Source: Parabacteroides merdae ATCC 43184 (lineage in GTDB: Bacteria > Bacteroidota > Bacteroidia > Bacteroidales > Tannerellaceae). Taken from it: a stretch of 64,000 bases of DNA. The first letter of the stretch is position 1, and the number at the start of each line of letters is the position of its first letter. The stretch is from NCBI RefSeq assembly GCF_025151215.1, contig NZ_CP102286.1:3472001-3536000 (forward strand), read 5' to 3'. Shown here in pieces: positions 53,504 through 63,300 of this stretch. Under the pieces are notes generated by a model. The model did not search any database. It had not been told where the DNA came from and was given only the letters and a program-made list of their open reading frames with translations. Made by a program: the position numbers and the translations under genes.

Positions 53504-55396
53504 ATGAAAAAATTATTTAGAAAAATAGCTATCATCGGAACTTTATCGGGCATGTTATTCGGTTTGGAAGGGTGTACCGGCGATCTTCTTGATACATCTC
53601 CAAGTTATAGTTTCTCGAGTTCGAATGTATGGACCAGCCCTATCTTGGCCCGTGCGGCTGTGATGGGGGTTTATAATGAACTGTATGAGAAATTCTCTAA
53701 GAATTACGATAGTCCTTCTATCGGTATTCCGTTTGATGCCTGGTCGTCCGTAATGGATATCGATATGAACTGGAAGAATAATTGTTTCGTGATTTCCGGT
53801 TCTTGTACGCCTTCGAATGGAAATGTAGGTAATCATTATAAATATTATTATACGGTTGTGTATAGGGCTAATGATGTTATCAACAACATTGATAATGTCC
53901 CGGAAATGGATGACAGCGAGAAAGCACGATTGAAAGCCGAATGTAAATTTCTGCGGGCTTGGGCATATTATCATTTGAATGTCTTGTGGAGAGGTGTTCC
54001 TATCTATATGGAAAATGTGGAGAGTTCGGAAGCAACCAAAGCGCGTTCATCGGAAGCTGAGGTATGGGAGCAAATTCTTTCAGATCTTACGGATTGTATT
54101 AATGAGCCTAATCTTCCTGGTAAATATGCTCAAGGTAATAGTAGTTATGGACGTATAACAAAAGGTGCTGCTTATGCTTTTAGAGGTTATACTTATCAGT
54201 TTATGGGAGATTATGCTAAGGCTCTTGCAGACTTTGAAGCGATTGAAGGGCTTGGATATGCACTTTACAGTCCGAGTAATGGCGTAAAAGGAAACAGAGA
54301 TTTCTTTCAGCTCTTTAAACCGGCTAATGAGCAATGTGATGAGATGATTTTTTCAGTACAGTGTGTTGAGACAAGTGGGATGGGAAACCCGAGAGGAATC
54401 AATTATGGTAATCGTTGTACGGGTGGTTCTGCTTGGAACAATTATCTTCCGAATCCTGCTTTTGTGGAAATGTACGAGTGTGCGGATGGCTCCGAATTTG
54501 ATTGGGAAAAATATTGTCCCGGATGGCATTCGATGACTCCCCAGGAAAGGGTTGCTTTCTTTCTGCGTGACGGACTTCAATCCGGTAAAGGAGAATGGGG
54601 AACAACTGAAGCAACTTCTAATTATCAGGCTCTTTATAATAATATGGTTTCTTATGGTGCCGATATGAGCAAATATTTGGATCAAGGGAACGAGGCGAGA
54701 ATACGCCAGGCATATGAAGATCGTGATCCGCGCCTGATGCAGTCGATTATAACTCCTTACTCGACTTACGACGGGAATCAAGCAGGTGTGGGAAATCATA
54801 CCTGGACCCTTCGTTGGCCGTACATTCTGGATGCTGGAGAGCCTTATGACATCCGTACAGATACAAATTCTAAATTTTATTATCTTTGGAGGAAATATGT
54901 AACAGAGAATGATGAATGTACGACTCGTTGGGTCTATTCCGAAGATATTATACTCTGCCGTTATGCTGAAATTCTTCTTAGGCGGGCTGAGTGCTTGAAT
55001 GAGCTGGGCAGGACAAGTGAGGCTGTTGCTTTTGTAAATAGGATAAGACAGCGTGTAGGGCATGTTCTTCTTAATGATCAGGCTTATCCTGCGACTATTG
55101 TGAGCGGGCAGGAGGATATGCGACAACGCATTCGGAAAGAGTTTTATGTTGAACTTGGCGGTGAGGATTCTATGTTCTTTAACGAGCTTCGTTGGGGTAC
55201 ATGGTATGACAGGAAGTTTAAAGATCATTCTTCCGGACAGGTAGGAGAACTTAATACGAATGGTTTGATGCAGATTTGGGGAGAGACTACTTACAAGCAT
55301 CTTAGCGTTGGTGAACAGATAAAGATTTGGCCGATCCCTGCAAAGGAAAGGGAGATGAATTCAAATCTTACGCAGAATCCAGGCTGGCAGGATTAG
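53504..55396 (+). CDS. SusD/RagB-type nutrient-binding lipoprotein
   Basis: 630 residues. The lipoprotein signal ends at LFGLEGC, followed by TGDLLDTSPSYSFSSSNVW, the usual SusD N-terminus. The TPR-like helices show AECKFLRAWAYYHLNVLWRG and ITKGAAYAFRGYTYQFMGDY, and the C-terminal SusD block includes ILCRYAEILLRRAECLNELG, FVNRIRQRVGH and the ending PIPAKEREMNSNLTQNPGW. It forms the lid over the SusC barrel. Several Trp and Tyr lie in loops, as in carbohydrate binders, but ligand identity cannot be read. Confidence 0.96.
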   Translation: MKKLFRKIAIIGTLSGMLFGLEGCTGDLLDTSPSYSFSSSNVWTSPILARAAVMGVYNELYEKFSKNYDSPSIGIPFDAWSSVMDIDMNWKNNCFVISGSCTPSNGNVGNHYKYYYTVVYRANDVINNIDNVPEMDDSEKARLKAECKFLRAWAYYHLNVLWRGVPIYMENVESSEATKARSSEAEVWEQILSDLTDCINEPNLPGKYAQGNSSYGRITKGAAYAFRGYTYQFMGDYAKALADFEAIEGLGYALYSPSNGVKGNRDFFQLFKPANEQCDEMIFSVQCVETSGMGNPRGINYGNRCTGGSAWNNYLPNPAFVEMYECADGSEFDWEKYCPGWHSMTPQERVAFFLRDGLQSGKGEWGTTEATSNYQALYNNMVSYGADMSKYLDQGNEARIRQAYEDRDPRLMQSIITPYSTYDGNQAGVGNHTWTLRWPYILDAGEPYDIRTDTNSKFYYLWRKYVTENDECTTRWVYSEDIILCRYAEILLRRAECLNELGRTSEAVAFVNRIRQRVGHVLLNDQAYPATIVSGQEDMRQRIRKEFYVELGGEDSMFFNELRWGTWYDRKFKDHSSGQVGELNTNGLMQIWGETTYKHLSVGEQIKIWPIPAKEREMNSNLTQNPGWQD

Positions 55397-55419
55397 TCTG
55401 CAAAATGTGAATAACGAAA

Positions 55420-55457
55420 ATAAGGGGTATAAAATGAAAGGTTTTTATACCTCTTAT
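55420..55457 (+). terminator. Hairpin after susD (terminator or attenuator)
   Basis: ATAAGGGGTATAAAA (55420-55434) pairs with TTTTATACCTCTTAT (55443-55457) with one mismatch. It lies between susD and the phosphoesterase gene and may lower expression of the downstream enzymes relative to susCD. Confidence 0.6.
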
Positions 55458-55501
55458 CTTAAATCAAGATTATATTTTACATCATATAAAAGAACCATAT
55501 C

Positions 55502-56635
55502 ATGAGACGAAGAGCTTTTCTAACAATTAGTGCAACATCGCTTGCCGGTTTGGCATTCGGAAACCGATTGTCTTCTTTATCTGAATCGAACCTGGAGAAA
55601 AAATATTCGATCGTATTGTTAGGCGATACACACTTTGATACGGAACCGGCCAGTGTGTATCATGCAGACTATAATGAACCGGTAGAATGGTTGAATCGGG
55701 TACAGCGTGCTGAATTTGCCCGTAATGGGGAAATGTGGCGAGAGCGTTGTCCTTTGTTACTTAAACGGGCTGCCCAACTGATTGGCACTGACACCAAAAT
55801 GGTATTTCAATTGGGCGACTTGATTCAAGGAGATTGCGGTAATCCGAAGGTTCACAAAAAAATGTTAGATGACGTGATGAACCGCTTTAAGTCAGAACTT
55901 CATGGTTTGCCTTTTGTGACTGTGACGGGTAATCATGATATCCGTGGAACGAACGCAAAAGAGGCTTATCATACTTATATGCCGGAACGGATGTCTGAGG
56001 AATTGGGAAAGTCCATTACGCATACGAACTTTTTTTTCACGATCGGCGATGATGCATATATTGTACTGGATTTCAATGATCCGGATGATACACTCATTGA
56101 TCAGATGCTAAAAGAGTGTGAAGGAGCCCGACATACATTCGTATTGACCCACGGTCCGGTTCTGCCCTATGACGGAGGAAGTTGCCGATGGTTCTTCCAC
56201 GGGGGAAAGTCGGCTGAAGAGACTGCTGCGCGTAGACATTTTCGTAAAGTATTTGCCCAGCGGAACGCCTTGTGTATCTGTGGGCACATTCATACGACTG
56301 AATTGGCTGATTGGCATGGGGATGGTGGCCGCATTACACAAATGACGGTCAATAGCGTCTGGTCTAAACCGGAATTAGGGACCTATTCTTGTACGTCGGA
56401 TCAGCCGCGGGATTACGGTAATATTCACGAAATGGCTAAATCCAATAAAAAAGAGGATGGATCCAAATATGAGGATGACAGTGGACTGCTGAATGAATAT
56501 AAGCCAGGTCTGAGAACTTATATCCGTTCGAATTCGGCAGGCTCTTATAAAATGAATGTTTCTGATCGGCATGTGACTATCGATTTCTATGCGGGTAATT
56601 CAAAGGAGATTAGTAAACATTTCGTGTTGAGGTGA
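55502..56635 (+). CDS. Exported calcineurin-like metallophosphoesterase
   Basis: 377 residues with a Tat-like or Sec signal (MRRRAFLTISATSLAGLAFG). All calcineurin-fold metal motifs are visible: GDTHFD near residue 41, GDLIQGD near 103, GNHDIRG near 142, THGP near 217 and GHIHTTE near 262. It hydrolyses a phosphate mono- or diester in the periplasm or on the surface; substrate unknown. It follows susD by about 105 bp and precedes an MBL-fold enzyme, suggesting both process the ligand imported by this SusCD pair. Confidence 0.92.
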   Translation: MRRRAFLTISATSLAGLAFGNRLSSLSESNLEKKYSIVLLGDTHFDTEPASVYHADYNEPVEWLNRVQRAEFARNGEMWRERCPLLLKRAAQLIGTDTKMVFQLGDLIQGDCGNPKVHKKMLDDVMNRFKSELHGLPFVTVTGNHDIRGTNAKEAYHTYMPERMSEELGKSITHTNFFFTIGDDAYIVLDFNDPDDTLIDQMLKECEGARHTFVLTHGPVLPYDGGSCRWFFHGGKSAEETAARRHFRKVFAQRNALCICGHIHTTELADWHGDGGRITQMTVNSVWSKPELGTYSCTSDQPRDYGNIHEMAKSNKKEDGSKYEDDSGLLNEYKPGLRTYIRSNSAGSYKMNVSDRHVTIDFYAGNSKEISKHFVLR

Positions 56636-56724
56636 TAAACGCGTACTCATCCGGATATCGCTTTATTGAATGTGACGCGAAAGTAGGGTAATATTTCACG
56701 AGCGAAAATTAAATAATTATTTAA

Positions 56725-57747
56725 ATGAGAAAGAGTGTATTTTTATTGTCATTGTTTGTTTTGCCATTGTATATGTTGTTACAAGCGCAGGAAAAAACGG
56801 CGCCTTTTTGGGGTAAGCAGGAAGTGTATCTGATGAATCAAACTGAAAAAACGTTTCATTTAGTAGATGCTCTCTTAAAAGAGAACCCTCCTTCCTCCGG
56901 TAATCCGGCATTAGCTCGTAAAGCAGCATTGCAATTATTGGATGGTATATTCCATGATACGCGTTTGGATGGTAGTAAAACGCTTTCGCAGTTTATGGAA
57001 TCTCGTTTGAGCGGACTTTTGGAAGACATGCAGAAACCTTTGGAAGAGGGTATGAAAGTGTATAAACTCTATAATGACGGATTTATAGTAAAGACAAAAA
57101 GTGTCACTGTCGCTTTTGACTTGTACCGTGGGGGAGCGATGAAGGAATCTCCTTCTTTGATTTCGGATGAAACGATGCAAGCTATTGTTGCCCAGTGCGA
57201 CATTATGTTCCTTTCTCATAATCATCCGGACCATATAGATCCGGTTGTCGTAAGGATGTTTACGGATATGGGAAAACAAGTGATTGCCCCGAACAATAGT
57301 TTGGTAGGGAATAAATGGGTGACCCACATCCGTTCGGAGCAGATTATCGATAAGGAATTTAAAACAAAGGGGGGCAAGTTAGATGTAAAAATATTACCGG
57401 GGCATCAAAGTGAACTGATTAACAATATCCATGTCGTGACGACTTCTGAAGGTTTTACTTTCGCACAGACGGGTGACCAATATAATGAAGAGGACTTGAC
57501 GTGGTTATTGGATGTGAAAACAAAAATTCCTGCATTGGATGTTTTGTTGATCAATTGTTGGGCGAATCGTTTCTCCGATACGATTGAAGGGTTCGATCCA
57601 AAACTCGTGATAACGGGGCATGAAAATGAATTAGGACATACGATTGATCATCGTGAGTCCTATTGGACTTCATTGATTAAATTGGAGGATGTTAAAAAGC
57701 CCAGTTGCTTAATGACGTGGGGAGAGGTCTATTGGTATAAACGATAG
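56725..57747 (+). CDS. Exported MBL-fold metallohydrolase (UlaG-like)
   Basis: 340 residues with a signal peptide (MRKSVFLLSLFVLPLYMLLQAQ). The metallo-beta-lactamase motif is FLSHNHPDHIDPVV near residue 165, with later metal/active-site loops LPGHQSE, QTGDQYNEED and VITGHENELGHTIDH. This resembles the UlaG/lactonase side of the MBL superfamily rather than true beta-lactamases. Probable roles are a phosphodiesterase or lactonase acting on the imported ligand. It is the last gene of the first SusCD locus; an AATCCGGAT inverted repeat (57768-57798) follows. Confidence 0.88.
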   Translation: MRKSVFLLSLFVLPLYMLLQAQEKTAPFWGKQEVYLMNQTEKTFHLVDALLKENPPSSGNPALARKAALQLLDGIFHDTRLDGSKTLSQFMESRLSGLLEDMQKPLEEGMKVYKLYNDGFIVKTKSVTVAFDLYRGGAMKESPSLISDETMQAIVAQCDIMFLSHNHPDHIDPVVVRMFTDMGKQVIAPNNSLVGNKWVTHIRSEQIIDKEFKTKGGKLDVKILPGHQSELINNIHVVTTSEGFTFAQTGDQYNEEDLTWLLDVKTKIPALDVLLINCWANRFSDTIEGFDPKLVITGHENELGHTIDHRESYWTSLIKLEDVKKPSCLMTWGEVYWYKR

Positions 57748-58557
57748 CTCGATTTTTATTAACTATCATCCGGATTTTGAATATGCAGGAATCCGGATAA
57801 GGTGTTATTTGGGTTCTGTTTTTATTTAAAAGTTGGCATGTTTTCGTTAGTCAGGTGCAATTTACCATATGATAAATTACAATAACCTCTTTTTGTGTCC
57901 TTTTTCTATTTTACTTGAAGTTTCAGTTTGTTTTCATTTTGCTTTGTGCTTTGATTTCGATACTTAAAGCTGACTGCGAACGTTATGAAGTTGGTATATT
58001 GTCCGAATATTGACTCAGTTTTGTCAGTCAAAACAGATAAAATGCAACAATGTGGTAAACTTTAACTGCTGGAGAATCGAATATTTGCGGGCAAGGTCGA
58101 GACATGGGCCATTTGTGGAAAAAATTTTTTCGTCTTTTCGCTGTGAGGTACGCAGGAATTTACCACGACGACCGTCTTTGTAGACGGTGAGCTGCTTGGT
58201 TCATAGGTAACGACGACCGTCTTTATGGCGATGAAGTCTTTTATCATGGTGGTGGCGACTGTCTTTGTGGTGATAAACGGCAAAATAGATGGAGAAAAAC
58301 TCGCTTTGTCCAAGAAAAAGCGATGTCTGAATTTATTCTATCGTTGAGTCATCCTAATGTTAAATAAACCATTAATTACAATAAGGGGAGGGAGATAAGA
58401 TGCCAATTGAAAGGTCTTTATTCGTTCAGCACACGAAATGAACTTTTCTTTCAATCGTTAAAAAACCTCTTATAAGTAAAAATATAACTTTTCCGTAAGT
58501 AGTTTTCCCGGATAAATCGTCTATACTTGTAGAAACGTTTCTTTGTTAGCATGTGTT
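57748..58557. repeat. Intergenic region with three 45-bp-spaced repeats upstream of the second sigma gene
   Basis: Three degenerate copies start at 58166, 58211 and 58256 (CGACGACCGTCTTTGTAGAC and variants), exactly 45 bp apart. The first contains an ACCGTCT/AGACGGT hairpin. An inverted repeat ATCCGGATT/AATCCGGAT is at 57768-57798. GTAGAAACGTTTC at 58529-58541 is shared with the upstream region of the first sigma gene. No convincing gene; the minus-strand frame here only reflects the repeats. Confidence 0.6.
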
Positions 58558-59109
58558 ATGGATAGACCGAAGGAGGATGATCGAGAGTTGATTCAGTTCA
58601 AGGAGTTATATAAATCAATTGCTCCAATGCTGATTTTCTACGCTGGAAAGTATGTAAATGCTGTTACTGCAGAGGATTTGGTGCAGGATGTGTTTCTTAA
58701 AGTTTGGCAAAAGAGGACTTTTTTGTTCTTGAAAGAAGGGATTAAAACTTATTTGTATCGCTCCGTTCAGCATGCCTGTTTGGATTATCTGAAGCATCAG
58801 GAGGTAAAAGGTGATTATATTAATGCCGTCACGACCAAATTAAAAATAGAAGAGATATATTACAATGACGATCCGCAATCCTTGTTTGCGGAAGACGAGC
58901 GCCTGGAGCTTATCTATAAAGAGATGGATAAGTTGCCGGATAAGTGTCGTGAAATCTTTACAATGTCCTATCTGGAAGAACGAAAAACTTCGGAAATAGC
59001 TGTACTGCTTAATATTTCCACTCGTACGGTGGAGGTACAACTTTATAAGGCATTGAAGATTTTACGGGGTATTTTGCTTAGCTGTTTGATTTTTCTTTCA
59101 AATTTTTGA
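58558..59109 (+). CDS. ECF RNA polymerase sigma factor (second locus)
   Basis: About 183 residues from ATG 58558; a TTG five codons earlier is less likely. Region 2 is YAGKYVNAVTAEDLVQDVFL with KVWQKRTFLF, and region 4 has the helix-turn-helix IAVLLNISTRTVEVQLYKAL. It heads a second sigma-fecR-susC-susD unit, 56 bp before its FecR. The organisation parallels the first locus, so each sigma is expected to serve its own SusC sensor-transporter. Confidence 0.95.
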   Translation: MDRPKEDDRELIQFKELYKSIAPMLIFYAGKYVNAVTAEDLVQDVFLKVWQKRTFLFLKEGIKTYLYRSVQHACLDYLKHQEVKGDYINAVTTKLKIEEIYYNDDPQSLFAEDERLELIYKEMDKLPDKCREIFTMSYLEERKTSEIAVLLNISTRTVEVQLYKALKILRGILLSCLIFLSNF

Positions 59110-59165
59110 AAATTGCGTAAGTAGATCTGAAGAGATAATCGTGTATAATATAAACGAACATCGGA

Positions 59166-60215
59166 ATGTCTGAAAAATATAGCATAGAAGAATTAATAGT
59201 CCGCTTCCTGCAGCAGGATATAAATGAGGATGAGCTTCGTTACCTGAAGTCCTGGCTGGAAGAAGATGTGGAACATAAGTCTTATTTTTTCGAGCTGAAA
59301 GGTATTTCGGATTCCAGTCGTCGTTCTTTTTTCTCGAAGGAAGGCTTGAACGAAACAAGCTGGCAGAAAATGTATGCCCGCATAGAGAAATTGCAGGAGA
59401 AGGAACCTTCTCGGGATAAATTACGTGTCCGTAATTTATGGATTTCATGGGTAAAATATGCAGCGATCGTCATACTGGCTGTCGGATTAGGTTGGGGAAT
59501 TCATGCATTTTATGGAAAGGTAGAATCTTCTTACCTGGCGGAAGAAAATGTAGTATATAACGAGATACATGTTCGGAAAGGAGGGCGTGCCAATACGGTA
59601 ATCCTTTCTGATGGAACAAAAGTCGTATTGAATGCTGCAACGACGTTCAAGTATCCGACCAGTTTCAATGGGAAAAACCGGCAGGTTTACCTGGATGGCG
59701 AAGCTTATTTCGAGGTGACTAAAAATGAAGAAAAACCTTTCGTTGTAAAATTGAATAAACAGGATATAACGGTATTGGGTACGACCTTCAATGTGCAGGC
59801 TTATGAAAACGAGTCTTATAGCGTGGTTACGCTTTTGAGCGGCCGGATTATGCTGGAGGCTTTCAATGAGTTCAGCGAATCCACGGGGCGTATGTTTATG
59901 AAGCCTAACCAGTGCGCCTTGGCCGATAACGAGAGCGGATCGATTTCGTTGTCCGAAGTGAATGCTTCTCTGACGAATGCTTGGATAAACGGCGAGTATA
60001 AATTTAAGGACGAACCTTTATCGTCTATAGTCAAACGTCTGGAGAATTATTATGATGTACGGATCCATTTGGATGATCCTCGTCTGGAACAGATCCGGTA
60101 TACCGGGACGTTTTCGTTGGATCAGGATATTCTGGACGTGTTCCGTATTATTGATTACGAGAAACAGTTTGTTTTCAAACGGATAAAGAAAGACATATTC
60201 ATAATAAGCAAATAA
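59166..60215 (+). CDS. FecR-type anti-sigma factor (second locus)
   Basis: 349 residues. The N-terminal cytoplasmic sigma-binding part (SIEELIVRFLQQDINEDELR) is followed by one membrane helix (YAAIVILAVGLGWGIHAFYG, about 99-118). The periplasmic FecR domain has VRKGGRANTVILSDGTKVVL, VYLDGEAYFEVTKNEEKPFV and ITVLGTTFNVQAYENE. A C-terminal DUF4974 module follows (KFKDEPLSSIVKRLENYYDV). A hairpin (60274-60304) separates it from susC. Confidence 0.95.
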   Translation: MSEKYSIEELIVRFLQQDINEDELRYLKSWLEEDVEHKSYFFELKGISDSSRRSFFSKEGLNETSWQKMYARIEKLQEKEPSRDKLRVRNLWISWVKYAAIVILAVGLGWGIHAFYGKVESSYLAEENVVYNEIHVRKGGRANTVILSDGTKVVLNAATTFKYPTSFNGKNRQVYLDGEAYFEVTKNEEKPFVVKLNKQDITVLGTTFNVQAYENESYSVVTLLSGRIMLEAFNEFSESTGRMFMKPNQCALADNESGSISLSEVNASLTNAWINGEYKFKDEPLSSIVKRLENYYDVRIHLDDPRLEQIRYTGTFSLDQDILDVFRIIDYEKQFVFKRIKKDIFIISK

Positions 60216-60273
60216 ATTGTAGAACCTCTAAATCTGATTGCCTATGTACAAAGTTCCGACCTTTTAAAAACAG

Positions 60274-60304
60274 AATCGGAAAATGGTTGCGACATTTCCC
60301 GATT
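60274..60304 (+). promoter_or_regulatory. Hairpin between fecR and susC (locus 2)
   Basis: AATCGGAAAATG (60274-60285) pairs with CATTTCCCGATT (60293-60304) with one mismatch. It matches in position the hairpins of the first locus, although not in sequence. Confidence 0.5.
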
Positions 60305-60398
60305 CAAGACTTATTTTTAATTAGTTAACCGATCTCTTTCGCTCTCGTCTGGAAAACTCTGCGAATGAGACAATTTAATAACAAAAACATCCAAATGT

Positions 60399-63300
60399 AT
60401 GAAAAAGAAACGAGATGACAGTGTTTCATTGTCACTAAAAGTAACACGTATCATGAAAATAACACTAATACTTATATTAGTAGGAGTTATTCAAGTATCT
60501 GCTACAACGTACGCACAGGAACATCGGATTTCTGTATCTGTGAAAAACGGAACTTTCTACGATGTCGTTTCACAGATCGAAAGACAATCTGAATTTATGT
60601 TTTTCTATAAGAGTGAGGAGATAGATGGTAATCAGCGAATCAACTTAAATGCAAAAAATAAATTGGTTTCAGAAATACTGGATGAAATTACCAAAAATAA
60701 TAATTTGACTTATAAAGTAACAGGTAAACATATTATTATCACGAAAACAGCAATAACCTCTCAGATAACTAAAGAAATTGTGGGGGTAGTTACAGATGAA
60801 AGAGGTGAGCCAATTGTAGGAGCGAATGTGGTTGAAAAAGGAACAAGCAACGGTACGATAACGGATTTAGAGGGGAAATTCTCGTTAACAGTATCTGAAA
60901 AGTCTGTGCTGATAGTTTCTTATATTGGTTATAATACTCAAGATGTGACAGTAACGTCGAAGACCGTATATAATATTCAGCTAGAAGAAGATTCTCAAGC
61001 ATTGGATGAGGTTGTCGTGGTTGGATATGGTACACAAAAGAAAGTTAACCTGACGGGTTCAGTGGCATCTGTTAGTTCTGATGAAATTAAAGATCGTGTA
61101 CAGACAGATGTATTAAGTTCTATCCAAGGAACGGTTCCTGGCGTTACTATCGTATCTCGCCCAGGGAAAGATGTGTCTATTAATTTTCGTGGTCGTGGTA
61201 ACTTGGGAACATCGGAACCTCTTTATGTGATAGACGGAGCAATTGCTGATGCAACTTTCTTTTCTAATTTGGATCCAAATAGTATAGAGAGTATTTCTTT
61301 TTTAAAAGATGCAGCCTCTTCAGCTATTTATGGTTCACGTGCTGCATACGGAGTCGTATTAGTTACGACAAAACAAGGAAAAGACGGGCGAATGGAAGTC
61401 TCTTATAGTGGTATGGTTGGAATGAAGGCTCCGACTTATACACAGGATTTGGTTAATTCATGGGAATATGCCGAACTATATAATGAGGCCTTATACAACA
61501 CAAATCCTTCTGCCGGTAAAAATCAGGGATACTCAGATGAAGAGATAAATTTGTTTAGGAACGGGACAAAACCGGATTTATATCCAAATACGAATTGGGT
61601 GGATTTATTATTTGATGACTGGACTGCCACGACAAAACATTCTTTGAATTTTTCAGGAGGAACAAAAAAATTACGTTATTTCGCAGGATTAGGTTATGTT
61701 TATGATACGGAGAATATACGAAACAGAGATACGCGTCGATATAATTTAAATTTGAATGTAGCATCTGATGTAACTGATTGGTTAACGTTTAGAGGAAGTG
61801 TGAAATATATACAGCGTAATAAAGATGTCGATGGAGGAACACCTTCCTTTGACAATATATTAATTGTTCCCAGTACGTTTGTAGCCCGTCAGTCTACGGG
61901 TGAGTGGGGATCTGTCGAATCAGGACATGAGGCAAGTGGTACATTTGTTGGTGGAAACCCGTTGCGGGCTTATAGTACGAATGATTGGAGCAAAAATACA
62001 ATTGAGAATTCAATGTATGAATTGGGATTCGATTTAAAACCTTTGAAAGATCTGGTTATTACGGGACAAGGCACTTATAAGTCGTATGAATATAAAAATA
62101 AGGCTTATGTGAGTTTAAAGGATGATGTTCCAAGTTTTCTTAATCCAGGTACAGTGATAGGTGGTACGGGTAATACAACTAACTCGATGGAAGTTAATTG
62201 GAAAAAACATAGTTTTTTAACTTACACTGGAATGGCTAATTATAGCTTGACGAAAAATATTCATTCACTTTCGGTTTTAGCTGGAGTATCTTATGAACAT
62301 TATCAAGAAGAGACATTAATGGCTTCCCGACAAGATTTTCCTGCAGATTCTTTTAGTGATTTGTCGGCAGGTGCGACTTCTGGGGCATTGTATCAAAATG
62401 GTTCTAGTATGCAAGAATATAAAATGTTTTCTTATTTTGGACGTATCAATTATACGTTGATGGATCGGTATCTGTTTGAAGCGAATTTTAGAGCAGATGC
62501 TTCTTCTCGTTTCTACGCGGATAATCGTTGGGGGTATTTTCCTTCGTTTTCTATGGGATGGAGGATTAGTGAAGAGCCATTTATGAAAAGTATGCGTCAT
62601 ATTATCGATAATTTAAAATTTCGTGTTTCTTATGGTACTTTGGGAAATATTAATAATGTGGGTAATTATGATTATTTCCAAAATTATTCGGGGACCGGTT
62701 ATTATTCTTTTGACGATACATCGGCCAAAGTAATTAAGGAGTCAAAGCCTGCTAATCCTTCGTTGAGTTGGGAAAAAGTAGCATTGACTGATATTGGTTT
62801 GGATTTCGATTTGTGGAATGGTAAACTGAGTGGTACAGCTGATTATTATATTAAAAATACGAGTGATATATTGCTTGCTTATAATGTTCCATTGGAAACA
62901 GGTATATCAAATGCACCTTCACAAAATGTAGCAAAAGTTCGTAATAGAGGTTTTGAATTCGCATTGACACACCGCAATACAATAGGTGAGGTTTCTTATA
63001 TGGTTAGCGCAAATATTGCGACGAATAATAATGAAATAACGGATCTATCTTCTTCAAATGACATTATTAATAACTTGGAAAATGGTCATGGTGTAGCTAA
63101 ATATATTTTACGAGAAGGAGAGTCTATCGGTTCTTTCTATGGTTTTGAAAGTGATGGTTTGTACACGCAGGAAGAGATTGATGCTGGACATTATTATACT
63201 TATGGAGGTGTAACACCGAATGCTGGTGATACGAAATTTGTTCCTCAGCGAGAATTGGATTGGGGTGAAGAAATTACAGATAGTGACCGTACAATTATCG

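Noticed and set aside
58166..58280. Possible CRISPR array
   Set aside because: Only three diverged copies, unequal similarity of spacers and repeats, and no cas genes in the window.
58062..58313. 83-codon minus-strand ORF with repeated KTVVV phrases
   Set aside because: The peptide repeats simply reflect the 45-bp DNA repeats. There is no promoter or family match.
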